From Rhodotorula mucilaginosa (lineage: Eukaryota; Basidiomycota; Microbotryomycetes; Sporidiobolales; Sporidiobolaceae): DNA of 64,000 nt. Location: NCBI GenBank assembly GCA_034406715.1, contig CP137875.1, forward strand, positions 434,001 through 498,000, in the 5' to 3' direction. Position 1 is the stretch's first letter; each line of letters starts with the position of its first letter. The position numbers and the translations under genes are program-made. Shown one piece after another: positions 37,801 to 49,216 of this stretch. The notes beneath the pieces are model-generated. The model saw nothing but the letters and a program-made list of their open reading frames with translations. It did no database searches and had not been told where the DNA came from.

Positions 37801-39103
37801 TACTGCGACTGCGTCCGGCTCTGGCTACGTCACGCCGACGGGTTACCCAATGAACGCGGCGAGTCCGGTTCACGGCGCGGCGGCAGCGCTCGCGGCGACG
37901 GCGGCCATGCCACCCGCGCCGAAGCCCATCTTCCCCGAAGAGGATCGCGAAAGGGTCGCGATGGCGAACCGGATCTCGTTCGGCTCGTTCCCCGAGATGC
38001 TGCCGCTCCCTTCTTACGCGCACTATCACGCTTCGGGCGGAAGTGCGGCTTACCTCGCCGGAGCTGGAGGGTGGGGTTCCGAGCCCTACGGCGTCAGCGG
38101 GCCGATGCGAGATCGGAATCGGACTCACGGTCCCGGTGTAGGTGCGAGCGGACCTCGAAGATCGGGTACCGGTCAGCGCAGTCTCGGCAGCACTGCCGAG
38201 AACGAGTACAGCGGAGAAGAGGACGAAGATGCCGGCGATGTGGGTGAGGAAGAAGTCGAAGACGGATCACGACACCTCGGCGCCGTGCTCGAAGACGAGA
38301 CTGCATCCTCCAGCTCCGTGCGACGACATCCGTTCCCGCCCCAGCTCGCCAGAGACCAGTTCTCCTCCGACTCCGAATCGGATCGTCCAGCCCGGATTCG
38401 AGGTCGAAGCGCTCCCCATGTCCGGATGGGACCGGACGGGCGAGAGACTCTGCTCTTTGGCGCGATCGAGGTCACGTTGCCGCGGGCAGAGGATGTCGAG
38501 GAGGCCGAATTGGAAGAGGAGATGTATGACCAGCAGCTGCAAGAGGAGGAGGAAGCCCAGACGGTGGAGGAGGCAGTGGCGGGCGGCCAAGCAGGCGAAG
38601 GGGGATCGGGCGGCGAAACAACAGCGCAGGAGGCTGCTGCTGCCGTCGAGGAGCGCGAAGTGGCCTTCTTGGGACCGACGCCGCACGCGAATGGAAGAGG
38701 ATCCGATGACACTTCCGATCTCACCTCTTCGCGTGCATCGACGACGACGGCGGCGGCGACGGCGGAGGAGCTTCCCGCTCGTGCCGTTCGCTCAATCCCC
38801 GTCTTGACGACTCAGCCTCCGACTCCTGCGAAGGGTTCCCCTGCTCTACCGAACGCGCTCGGTTTGACTGAGGCGCCGTCATCGCCGCGACGACGTCCGG
38901 CCTCGCCAGCTCTCGGCTCGGAATCGCCGACTCGGTCTTTGCGTTCGAGCCGACCTGGGTCGCCTCGCCGGTCCTTGAGCAACGAGGTGGACGAGGACGA
39001 CGAGCCCGCGTTGATTCGAGGGGACGAGGACGACGACGCGACAACGCTCGCCAATGGCGTTTCGGAGCTGTCCCTCGCTTCTTCTTCTCCATCATCACCT
39101 TGA
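34806..39103 (+). CDS. Cid1-like non-canonical poly(A)/poly(U) polymerase with long disordered tail
   Basis: Terminal nucleotidyltransferase that adds A or U residues to RNA 3' ends. An Arg/Ser- and Gln/His/Pro-rich N-terminus ([20 protein letters not shown]) precedes the catalytic core. The core has [24 protein letters not shown] with two catalytic Asp, [20 protein letters not shown] with the third Asp, and [20 protein letters not shown]. The PAP-associated domain reads [20 protein letters not shown] and [20 protein letters not shown]. This follows S. pombe Cid1 closely. One difference matters: Cid1 has ISHNVGRTV, whose His favours UTP, where this protein has LDYNVARTV. After the core comes a tail of roughly 750 residues, rich in Ala, Ser, Pro, Gly and Glu and with a poly-Gly tract, ending at 39103. 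Eight or more introns lie in the 5' half. Confidence 0.9.
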
Positions 39104-39721
39104 AGACCAACTATGATAACGCCTCGCTGTCTCGACTCTTGCGTATTCTCGGACCGTATCTCACCTTTGTGTCACAGTATGTCTCGCTCCTACGTCCGTT
39201 CAGCACACCGCATTCATTAGCACTCCGCACCACGCACTTTGCACTCGTACTCCCATGTTGTAGAAGAAAGGCCGAGAGCTCTTTTTCGTTTTCTGCCGTC
39301 CTCGAAGTGTTGCCTGGCGGCCAACTTCTTGTCTGCTAAGACACGCGCACTGTTCACCCTTGATTATGAAAGCTACTTTTGGCTCAGCAGAATGGACTTT
39401 CTCCGGTGACTTGTTCTGAGGGTGGCGGCGGTCTTCGAAGAGCGGCTCTCCTCCGACAGGAGATAGGTGCTCTCTGCTGGACGTGAAGAGAGTCGCCAGA
39501 AAGTTCGGGATTGATGCGCGACGCTTGCATTGAGTCGGGACATTCGTCATGTCCATTGAGAACTGGTGAATCGTCCATTTTTGTACTGCAGCAAGGACGG
39601 GGAAGAATGGACTGAGGGAAACTGCTCATTGAGAATCGAACAAAGGGGTCTGCGTTGGAGGCAGAGGGAGGGGGAAAAGACAGAGGTCGAGAAGGGCAAG
39701 GAGTTCTTTGGACTTCCTAGA
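39104..39721. other. Convergent intergenic region
   Basis: 3' flanks of the Cid1-like gene (+) and malate dehydrogenase (-). No coding signal stands out, and overlapping open frames on both strands look like chance. Confidence 0.5.
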
Positions 39722-39781
39722 TCACATCTTGGCCGCGGGCTTCTTCTGCTCCTGAGAGGTGGCGTTGCCAGCAACAGGGAG
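39722..39781 (-). other. Candidate stop-codon read-through extension of malate dehydrogenase ending in AKM
   Basis: In frame after the MDH stop, the minus strand reads LPVAGNATSQEQKKPAAKM and then a second TGA at 39722-39724. AKM fits the PTS1 consensus [SAC]-[KRH]-[LM], and the preceding lysines and proline are typical upstream context. The first stop is TGA followed by CTC. Confidence 0.5.
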
Positions 39782-41196
39782 TCAAAGCTTGGGTTGCTGG
39801 ATGAACTGGACACCCTTGGTGATCGATCCGGGCAGCTCGGCGAGGCAGGCGGAAAGGAGCTCCTTCTCGTACGCCGAGAGGTTGCCGAGCGGGTGGAGCT
39901 TCTCAACGCCGTTGGGCTGTGGCGGAGGCGGAGCGAGCGAGTCAGTTTCACGGGTTCAAAGGACGGCAGGAAAAGGACGAGAGGGAGGTGACGCACTCCG
40001 AGTTCGACCGGGACCGAGAAGAAGGCGAGGTCCTTTCCGATCGAGGCGAGAATGTCCTTGCTCTCCTCGACGTAGACATAACTCGGAGCGACGACGCCCT
40101 TCTTGCCCTCGAACGCGGCGGCAATGACCTGCTGAGCAAACTTGTAACCGGCGTACGCCATCGAGAGGGTGGCGGAACCGCCTCCGGCCTTGGCCTCGAC
40201 GACCTCGTCGCCGCCGAACTGGATCCGCTTGACGAGTGCTTCGAGCTTGGCCTTGTCTTCGAAGAGGGAAGCGGGCAACGCCGGCTGCGACTGCGACAGG
40301 AGCGGGATGATGGTGTGGCCCGAGTGGCCGCCGATGACGGGGATGGTGTACTCGGCGGCCGAGTTGGGCGAACCGATCGCCTGCGCCGACATGGTCGACG
40401 AGCGGACGACATCGAGCGTCGTGACGCCAAAGAGACTGTTTTCCAGCAAGGGTCCGTTTCCCAAAGTCAGTCGCTTGCAGTTTGGGGCTGAAAAAAGGCG
40501 CTGTCGAAAACTAACCGCTTCGGGTCAAAGGTGCCGGCCGCCTTGAAGACCTGCGCGCGAGGGCACCGAGGTGTACACGAGGTCAGTACAAGTAAGCAGG
40601 AGGAGGCAATGCGCCACGACGCACCTCTGCGGCGATGGGGACGGTCGAGTTGACGGGGTTGGAGATGATGAGGACAAAGGCCTTGGGGCAGTGCTGGGCG
40701 ATGGCCTGGGCGAGGTCGCGCACGATACCGGCGTTGATGTTGAAGAGGTCGTCGCGGGTCATTCCCGGCTTGCGGGGGACGCCGGCGGGGATGACGACGA
40801 GATCGCAGCCGACGAGGGCGGCCTTGAGCCCCTCGCCGTCGTCCGACTTGACGTGGCCGGTGGTGACGGCGGGAGTGTCGACGTGCGAGATGCTGTCACG
40901 CGTGTGCGGTGCGCGGTGTCAGTGCCTGTGTGTGTGTAGGTGCGTGGAAGGGAGCAGGAGACGGACTCTTGAGCGACGCCCTTGACGACGGGGACGACAT
41001 CAAAGAGGCGGAGTTCCTTGATGGCGGGGTGAGTCTTGAGGAGGAGTGCGAGCGGCTGACCGATTCCGCCGGCAGCCTACACGCACGCGATGGGTGGTCA
41101 GCGTGTCGTGGTTGGGGGTCGATGCGGGGTGGGGTGGAGGAGGTTGGGGGTGAGAGAGGGGGCAGTACGCACACCGAGAACAGCAGCCTTGACCAT
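39782..41196 (-). CDS. Malate dehydrogenase, no mitochondrial presequence
   Basis: Interconverts malate and oxaloacetate with NAD. The start [19 protein letters not shown] (ATG at 41194-41196) enters the nucleotide fold directly, so there is no mitochondrial presequence. Following exons give [40 protein letters not shown] and [19 protein letters not shown]. Then come [34 protein letters not shown] with the catalytic His, and [20 protein letters not shown]. The first stop (TGA, 39782-39784) follows [14 protein letters not shown]. The same frame then stays open for 19 further codons to a second TGA and would end AAKM. The stop context is TGA CTC, close to the known leaky TGA CTA. The default product is probably cytosolic, with a peroxisomal form by read-through. 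About six introns, including one after residue 8. Confidence 0.95.
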
Positions 41197-42600
41197 GATA
41201 TTCGCGTGTGTGTGTGAGAGAGACTGTCGGAGGGAATCAGATAGGCCGAGGGGGTCGAGCCGGTCAAGAGTCGAGAGAGAGAGAGAGAGTGGGGAGCAAG
41301 TCAGTGGCCACGTCCGTCTTACTCGCGCGGTTGTCTTGCCAGCGGTCAGTTCCTCACAAAAAGAGTTCGCGCAGTGCAACGAGTGCAGGAAAAGAAGCAA
41401 ACGGAGCGGGACAGAGTCCGTCGCCGCGGTTCCGGTTCGAGCCGGAACTGACGCATTCACGCGGAAAACCAGGCCGCGGCACCTCTACGAGATTCTCAAC
41501 TAGTGTTCTGTGTCTCGAATACATATTGTCCTACTTCTAGGCCAAAGACTGCAGTCCGGGAAAATAGAACTCGCCAATCGACGCCGACGAAATTTGAGCA
41601 GGCGAATCCGCAGATCCGTCCCGCGTCGCGCAGCTGCTCCTGCAAGCCAATAGGTTCCATAAAGACGCAAGCTTGATGTAGCCGTCGTTGCGCTGGAACG
41701 AGGGCGGGAGGAGCAGAGGTCGAAGAGAGCCTGAACTTGGCGGCTGCGAAGGTACAAGACAGGTCCCGGTTCGCTCTGACTTGCAACGTCTCCGGAGGAC
41801 GACGCTTCTGGCCTCCTGCGAAAGTGACTCTAACAATCTTGCGCGGTGTACACGACGCATGGAATTCCTGCCGCAACTAGAGGAGAAAAGCCGAGCCCGA
41901 GCCCGACGCCACTGAAAGAAGACGACGGTGCGGAGTAGCCTCGCCATCGGAATCAGCTGGGTTGCGCCTCGCGCGACGGGTTATTGAGGCACTTTAGAGG
42001 CCGGGGTGAGGACTCTGTCGGCGTCGGCATGGGTCCGGGCGGCGGAAATCAGCATTGGGAGAGGAAGGAAGTCTTTCGAGGGAAAGAAGAGCTGTGGAAG
42101 CGTGCGCGTTTCCCCCCGGCGTCGCTCGACCTTCGCCCGCTGAGAGTATAAGCCGGCGTATATCCAGTGACGTGGTGTGTTGACCCCCGATCGGGAGCGT
42201 CTGGTGAGAGGGTGTACGGTGGCGCAAGGAGGGAAGCGACCTCGGGGGGCTTCTTCACTCGGAGATCCGCCACCTAAGGAAAGTCAAAGGACTGCGCGCT
42301 GCCTTTGTTCAGTCTAGCCTAGTCGAACGAGTTGCCAAAAAATCTTAGGCTATGGAGGGTGGACGTGCGTCGATGAGAAGAGGTTAAGCCACCTGAGGGG
42401 CGGCGCGAGAAGCGGACGAGGCCTCGGCTCTTTCTCATCGCAAGTTGCCGGTCCGAACGCGAGTAGCGACAGGCTAGAGCACCTACACTCGCTGAAGCAG
42501 AGCTTACCTCTACACGCACATCCACAGACTGCCCACCCTCTCGCCTCGCCTCGCCAACTTTGACGACCTCGCCTCGGGCCCCACCTGAGTCGAATCCGGG
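41197..42600. other. Long intergenic region with one weak minus-strand ORF
   Basis: 1.4 kb between the malate dehydrogenase start (-) and the Lon start (+). The left part holds CA/GA-rich simple sequence (41200-41290). Apart from the ORF listed at 41537-41947, I see no gene. The last several hundred bases presumably carry the Lon promoter. Confidence 0.45.
41537..41947 (-). CDS. Hypothetical small protein, weak candidate
   Basis: An ATG at 41945-41947 opens a 136-codon frame beginning MARLLRTVVFFQWRRARARL, which looks like a mitochondrial presequence. The middle is Arg/Ser-rich, and the end reads NDGYIKLASLWNLLA and SIGEFYFPGLQSLA. In the same DNA another frame gives an equally protein-like stretch (ICGFACSNFVGVDWRVLFSR), so frame choice is uncertain. 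No family was recognised. It may be noncoding. Confidence 0.25.
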   Translation of the reverse strand: MARLLRTVVFFQWRRARARLFSSSCGRNSMRRVHRARLLESLSQEARSVVLRRRCKSERTGTCLVPSQPPSSGSLRPLLLPPSFQRNDGYIKLASLWNLLACRSSCATRDGSADSPAQISSASIGEFYFPGLQSLA

Positions 42601-45600
42601 ATGGCGACGACGACTGCGGTGCCGACGACGGACGTGCCCTTGCTCGCCCTCGCGCACGATATAGTCCTCTTCCCCGCCTTGATCGTCTCGATCCACCTCG
42701 CTTCGCCGCACGCCCGCGCCTTGATCGCTCACCTCGAACGATTCCAAGCGACGACGACGACCCGACCGGCTTCTCCGCACGCAGCCACCGTCATCGCGTG
42801 CGTGCCGCGCAAGGCTAGACCGACTCTGCAGAACAGACTCGCAGATGCTGCCAATCGGATCCTCGCAGACGAGCAGCAGCAACAACAGCTCGCGAACGTG
42901 GTTCAGCCCGGCAATGATGATGACCGACGTGACGACTCGGCCGACGTCGAGATCGACCCGCGCGACTTGTTCGAGTGTGAGCGTTCCGGACTTACATCTA
43001 CTGCACTGTGAGGTTCCCCACTGACCGCAAACGCTGCGCAGACGGGACTGCCTGCCGCATCGTTCGCTTCGAGCGCACTTCCTCCCGGCACGGCGGTGGC
43101 GGCTACCTCGTCGTCCTCGAAGGACTCGCGCGCATCTCGTTCGATCCGGCCACCGCCCTCACTGCCATCCCGTCGCACCACGACGTCGACGACGCGACGA
43201 TCGCAGCACCCGTCTATAGCCTCCGGACGGTGACGGTCCACCCCGCAGCGGCGGCGACCCTGTCCCCGCAAGACGCGAAACTGCTCGCTCCCCTCCGAGA
43301 CGCCGCAACCGCCGTCCTGGACGCCCTCACCGCTACCGTACCGGCACCGCTCCCGGCCGTGTTTGAACGGCGCCTCCGGACTCTGATCGGACGCCTCTCG
43401 CTCGCGAGCGCACCGGCCCTGATCGACGCCCTGTTCGGTACCCTGCCCCTCTCGACTCCTCCCGATTCCTCCACGAACGAAAGCACCAATGCCACGACCG
43501 CCGCGATCGGCCTCACCCACGCCGACAAACTCTTGATTCTCTCGCTCGTGTCGGTTCCGCTCCGCCTCGAGAAGGCCATCTCGATCCTGTCCCGCGCGAG
43601 GGAAGGGTTGTCGACCCGGGACCGGATCGACCAGACGGTCGCGCGGCGACAGCGAGAGTTTGCCTTGCTCCAGCAGTTGCTCGCGATCCGGACCGAGTTG
43701 GACCAACTCGCGAAAGAATCGGGACGCAGTGGTGGTGGTGGTGGCAACGCTCACGCAAAGGGATCGTCGTCGTCGTTACCCGGAAATGGTGCCAGCAAGG
43801 CCATCACGAGTCGTAAAAAGGGCTTGGCACCGTCCCGCAAGGGTCGAGCCGGTGGTGGCGGTTTCGCGGCGGACGATGGCGCCGCCGACGAGGACGACGA
43901 GGAAGAGGACGAGATGGCCGAGTTGGAACGCAAAGTCGAGGCGAAACAATTTTCGGACGAGGCGCGCAAGGTCGCCCATCGCGAAATGAAGCGATTGAAA
44001 AAGACGCCGCCGCAAGGGGCCGAGCACGGAGTCATCCGTGCGTTTTCCTTCTTCTCTCTGTGCGACCCCGAGAGTGTTCCCCACAAGTCGAGGTTGCTGA
44101 CGAGCTTGAAAATCTTATACAGGCACCTACATTGAGACGCTGCTGGCGATTCCGTGGACCGAAGCCGACTCGACTCCGCTGCCGTTGTCTCGCGACTTTG
44201 TCGCGCAGGCGAGGAAGAAACTCGACCAGGACCACTATGGACTAGGTGCGCGAGCAGACCTCTTCCCCTCTCCTACGCGCTCCCAGTCTCTGATGCGGAG
44301 AGCTGGGACTGATGGATTGTCTTCCGGGCGAAATCGCGCACAGACAAGATCAAAAAGCGCCTGCTCGAATGGCTCGCGGTTCTGCGATTGCAGCAGCAGC
44401 AGTGGCAAGCCGATCTCGCACTGGCTTCGAACAAACCCGCTATCGAACCGGCGGCGACGGCTCCAGTCTCGGCCTCGACCGAAGCCGCGACCGAAACTGC
44501 GCTCGTCCTCCGCGATCCGTCGGTGGCTCCTCCTCCCGTTCCGGCTGCGACTCCCGAGAAGCCCGCTTCGCCACCCTACAAGGCTCCGATCTTGCTCTTG
44601 CATGGTCCCCCCGGAGTTGGAAAGACTTCGATTGCGAGATCTTTGGCCGAAGCGATGGGTCGCAAGTTTATTCGGTACGTCGTGCGCGCCCGCGCTCTGC
44701 CCTCTACTCGGAGCATCGCCTCTGATTTCCCTTCTATTCGTGCAATGCAGCATCTCACTCGGCGGCGTTCGCGACGAGGCGGAAATCCGAGGCCACCGCC
44801 GAACCTACGTCGGCGCGATGCCCGGCAAAGTTGTCGCAGCTTTGCGCAAGTGCGGCGTCAAGAACCCGGTCGTCTTGCTCGACGAGGTCGACAAGATGGG
44901 ACACCAGAGCATGCACGGCGATCCGTCTGCGGCGATGCTCGAGGTGCTTGATCCGGTACGGTTGCGATCAGAGTCTTGTCCGACGTGCTCTCAAGCTGAC
45001 CCCTGCACAACCCCATTAGGAGCAAAACCATGCGTTCGAGGATCACTACCTCGGTGTTCCGGTCGACCTCTCGCAGGTCCTCTTCATCGCGACAGCCAAC
45101 TCGCTGGAGACGATTCCAGAACCGCTGTACGACCGGATGGAGGCGATCGAGCTGAGCGGCTACGTTGTAAGTGTTTCCTGGAGGCCGGATAAGTGCGACT
45201 ACTTGCGGGCGATTCGCTGACGCTAACTCCTCGTCCTCAGCACGACGAGAAGCTGCACATCGCTCGGCAATCCCTGCTGCCAAAGCAGCTTCGAGCGAAT
45301 GCTCTCTCGCCCGAGCTCGTCTCGATCGCCGACGAGGTCTTGCTGTTCCTCATCACGGCTTACACGCGTGAAGCGGGTGTCCGCTCACTCGAGCGCCACA
45401 TCGGTTCCGTCTGCCGCGCCAAGGCGGTCGAGTATTCGGAGGCGAAGGATCAACAATCCGCAGAGACGGTCGCGACTGCCGGCTCGGAGAAGGCCCATCC
45501 GGCGGGATACCGCGTCGAAGTTACGCGCGAGGATGTCGAGCGTATCCTCGGACCGTCGCGCTTTGACGAAGACGAGGGAGATCGAGACGGGCGGGTCGGC

Positions 45601-46463
45601 GTCGTCAATGGACTGGCCTACCAGGGCAGCGGCAACGGTGGCATTCTCAGTGAGTCAGGCCTTCCTCACCAGGGTGCATCGAACCTTCGATTTGACTCTG
45701 ACTCTCCCCAGGCATCGAGACGACTGCGATCCCAGGCTCGGGCAAGTTCAACCTGACGGGCTCCCTCGGCGACGTCATCTCGGAATCTGCGCACGTCGCG
45801 TTCGCCTGGGTCCGCGCGCACGCGTTCGACTTGGGGATCGCCGCGGCCGAGCGCGAGAACGCGTTCAAGGTGATCGATGTGCACTTGCACATGCCGGCGG
45901 GGGCGGTGAAGAAGGACGGACCGAGTGCGGGCGTCGCCATGACGGTCGCGATCGTCTCGCTCAGTAAGTCGGGTCGGCAACCTCCGCGCGGTTTGCTCGG
46001 GCGAGGAAAACATGCTGATCTTCGGACTGCCTTTGACAGTGCGAGGAGTTGCACCGCGAAAGGGAGTCGCCATGACGGGCGAAGTCACGCTGCGCGGCGC
46101 CGTCACTCCAGTCGGCGGTATTCGCGAAAAGGTACGGCGCCCTTTCTTCCGGAGGAGCGTCTTTCTTTCTCAGACTAATCGAGTCACCTTCCCTTCCCCT
46201 TTTTTTCTCTCTCGTCGCAGGTCCTTGCGGCCCATCGAGCGGGTATGCAGCGCGTGATCCTTCCGTCCAAGAACCGGCGCGACATTGACACGGCCGGCGA
46301 GTTGCCGGACCAAGTCAAAGCCGAAGTCGAGTTTGTCTATGTCGACGCCGTCGAGGACGCGATCGCGGCGGCGTTCGAAGGCGGGTGGCAAGGCGTGACG
46401 GGCAAGCCGCGCACGGCCGGGATTGGCGCGCACGGGCAGACGTGGCTCGAGAGTCACCTTTGA
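42601..46463 (+). CDS. Lon protease, peroxisomal type (C-terminal SHL)
   Basis: ATP-dependent Ser-Lys protease for protein quality control in the peroxisomal matrix. The start [20 protein letters not shown] has no mitochondrial presequence and leads into the LON substrate-binding domain ([20 protein letters not shown]). The AAA module follows: [20 protein letters not shown] (Walker A), [40 protein letters not shown] (Walker B) and [20 protein letters not shown]. The protease domain has [20 protein letters not shown] with the catalytic Ser and [20 protein letters not shown] with the catalytic Lys. It ends [12 protein letters not shown] is a PTS1. A Gly- and Asp/Glu-rich insert near 43730-43920 is not conserved. 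About ten introns. Confidence 0.96.
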
Positions 46464-46758
46464 ACTCGGTAACTTCTCGGCGCGGACATATCCTCTTGTA
46501 TCCTCTTTCTCTGGCTTTCCTTGTCGTCGTAGCAAATTCTCTCTGGAAATCGTAAATCGTACCGTACTGCTGTTTGAAAAGATGCGTGCACGCGAGAAAC
46601 GAGGGAGGAGATGGTGGAACAACACGAGAGATAACCTTGCAGAGAGAGACAGAAAAAACGACGGCACACTACGCGAGCCTTTGCTGTGATACCCGTATCA
46701 AGCACGCACGCCCGTCCCCTCGCCTTGGAGGGGATGCGTGCGCGTAGGAGAGAGGGGG
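46464..46758. other. Convergent intergenic region
   Basis: 3' flanks of the Lon gene and ASF1; nothing else was seen. Confidence 0.5.
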
Positions 46759-47766
46759 TCATGCTGCGGCCTGGTACGGGTTGAAGGGCGGAGGAGGCGC
46801 GGCGGCGGCAGGTGCGCCGGCCATTGCTTCGGAGCCGATGGCGCCCGTCGTCGCAGAAGACATGGTCGGGACGGCAGAGACGGCCGGCGCGTCCCTGTCA
46901 TTCAGAAAACTCCCGAGTCAGCGCCGATCTTTTTCCCTTTTTCCTGGAGCTCAGACCGAGAAGAAAAAAGACGGACCACTGGATGTTGAATTTCGTGACG
47001 CGGGGTTTGTCGGCGAGGACGTTCCGGACGAGCTTGTCGATGTGTTGAGTCGGGTCGGGCGCCTTGATGCCCTTTTCCTCGGCGTCCTCGGCGAGGCTCG
47101 ACTCGTGTTGGAGTTTGAGTTCGGGGTCGCCGTACTCGGTGTTGACGTAGTAGCCTATCCGGACAAACTCTTGGTCGTTGTAGGAGCACGTGAGGAGGAT
47201 GACGGTCACGCCGATCAGGTCGCTCGAGGGGATCCGGTGCGGTAATGGCGCGGCGGCCTGCAGGCGTGCGCGCGCACAGCAGAGTCGTGATCGTGTTGGC
47301 GGGTCAGTCAAAGGTACGAAGTCGTCGACACCAAGGATGGGAGAGAAACCGAGAGACTCGCCTCGAATTCGAACGTGTTGACGCCGACGGGGATGGGACC
47401 GACCATGCAGGTGTCGAGTTCCTGGTCGTACGACTCGCTCTCGGCGCTCCCGACGTAGGTCAGTTTCCATTCGAGGTCTGCAGTCGCCGGGGGAGGAGAT
47501 TACATCCATCGCGACGAGACGCGTCAAAAGAGCGAGCGAGAGAGCGAGTCAGCGTTTCCGGTCGGCGAGGGTAGGCGGGGAGGAGGAGACGGACCATCTT
47601 GGAGTGGAGCCATGCATTCAAAGGTGATCTTGAAGCGGTACGGCTCGGTGAAGCTGGTGCTGTTGTTCAGCACCGTGACATCGCTGCGAGAGACGGGAAC
47701 GAGTCAGCTCTCGCAGGGTTCGAGGCGGGAAGGGTGGGCGGCTCACGAGATGTTGACGATGCTCAT
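46759..47766 (-). CDS. ASF1: Histone chaperone Asf1
   Basis: Binds H3-H4 dimers and hands them to CAF-1 and HIR in replication-coupled and independent chromatin assembly. A short first exon MSIVNIS (ATG at 47764-47766) joins to [20 protein letters not shown] and FECMAPLQD. Then come [58 protein letters not shown] and [18 protein letters not shown]. The core ends [20 protein letters not shown], the canonical H3-binding strand. The insert [17 protein letters not shown] is longer than in yeast. A short Ala/Pro tail ends NPYQAAA. About five introns. It is transcribed divergently from the MICOS gene. Confidence 0.96.
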
Positions 47767-47975
47767 CCTTGCCCCGCTCTGGTCGCCGTAAGAGCTCTCG
47801 TCGGTTTGTTTGAACGCGCAAAAGAAGTCGCGCGTCGGGTCGCGGTCGCTCAGAGATTACAAATGATGTGGTAATTTCGAATACAAGTTGATTACAACTG
47901 CAGTCAATTTCGGGTCAGCCCTTTCGCGGGCTAGACTCGCTCACTCCTCCACTAGACTAGACTCGGGACTCAAGC
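47767..47975. promoter_or_regulatory. Divergent promoter ASF1 / MIC26-27
   Basis: Only 209 bases separate the two outward-facing start codons, so the promoters must overlap or be shared. Confidence 0.5.
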
Positions 47976-49216
47976 ATGGCAACGTTCGCAGCAAAGGTCA
48001 GTAACACTTTGCCCGAAGCCCTGACTGCTCCCGGCTGACTGGTGTCTCCTCGCTTCGCGTGTTCGCCCGTCATCGCCCATCCCCGGCAACTCGACTCGAC
48101 TCGACTCGCCTCGGTCCAGATCGCAGCAGGCGCATTCGCAACTGCATCAGCAGGCATCGCATTCGCTCCCGCCCTCCGCGCCGACTCGCCCTCGCCCGCT
48201 CCCATCCTCGCTCGCCCCGCCGACCCCGAAGTGCTCCGCTCAAAAGTACGTCAACCCCGGCATGTTGACAAGCGCAATAGACACACACACAAATTGACCG
48301 CCCAACATGCGCACAGCTGTCAATCTACGACTCGCCCACCGAACCGGCGATCCTCGTCCCCGTAAAGTCGCCCTTGCAGGATGAAGTCGCCGCCGCCCGC
48401 GTCGCAGCGACAGAGGCCTACTCGTCCATCAAGGAGCACACCGCCGACGTGCGGCAAACATGGCTCGGCTGGGAGAAGCAGGGAGAGAGTGCGTTCCCCC
48501 CCCCCCTCTCTCTCTCTCTCTCGAATCCCGCCTTCCTTGCCCCCACAACCCGTCTCTCGCCAACCGCTCTCAAACCTACCTGGACAGCTGACCATCGCTC
48601 CTGATTCTAGGCGCCCTCAAGTCGGTTATTTCGGACCGGGACCAGCTCAACCCGAACGCTCTCTAGTAAGCCTTCCGGCTCGCCTCTTCACCCTCTCACG
48701 CGTCGGCAACCGACCTTCTTGAGGCGGCGGCATGCTCGAACTGCTTTGCGGGACAGCTACTGACCCTTTTCACTGCACTCTGTAGCGTCGGTATCGCGAC
48801 TCTGGCTGGTTCCATCGTTGGCCGCAACCGTGAGTGTCAACAGAACTATAACATCCTCGCGGTCCGGAGCAGGCGGCAACCTGCGCACGACGGGTGCTCG
48901 AAACGACAGCATGCTCCGGAACGCACAGCGGCATCAAGTATCATGCTCGGTCACGGAACTGACTCTTCCACTTTCGAACCGTGAACCGGACTTCTCTCCC
49001 CGAACCCGGCCCCCCTATTCAGGTTTCTTCCTCGTCCGCCTCGCCCTCCCGCCGCTCTTCTTCATCGGTTCCGCCGCCTACTTCCTCCCGCACTCGTACG
49101 CCAAGGCGGCAGAAAAGGCCGGCGTCCCGCAGCAGTGGCGCGATCTGCGCGGGCGCGTCGATCACGCCGCCAACGAGGTCAAGAAGGTGTCGCAGGAGCA
49201 GTCTGGCAAGCCGTAG
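47976..49216 (+). CDS. MICOS subunit Mic26/Mic27 (apolipoprotein O family)
   Basis: Mitochondrial inner-membrane protein that shapes crista junctions. The start MATFAAK at 47976 joins to IAAGAFATASAGIAFAPALR, a targeting or first membrane segment, then RADSPSPAPILARPADPEVL. LSIYDSPTEPAILVPV and SSIKEHTADVRQTWLGWEKQ form the family's conserved middle. YVGIATLAGSIVGRNR and LVRLALPPLFFIGSAAYFLP are the two membrane helices with the characteristic glycines. The C-terminal helix reads RDLRGRVDHAANEVKKV and the protein ends SGKP. About five introns. The assignment between Mic26 and Mic27 cannot be made from sequence alone. Confidence 0.9.

Noticed and set aside
39948-40491. Open frames on both strands overlapping malate dehydrogenase
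   Set aside because: The MDH reading contains all catalytic motifs and the others do not.
41200-41290. CA/GA simple sequence near the malate dehydrogenase start as a regulatory element
   Set aside because: Short, imperfect microsatellites occur at many places in this GC-rich genome, and nothing ties this one to control.
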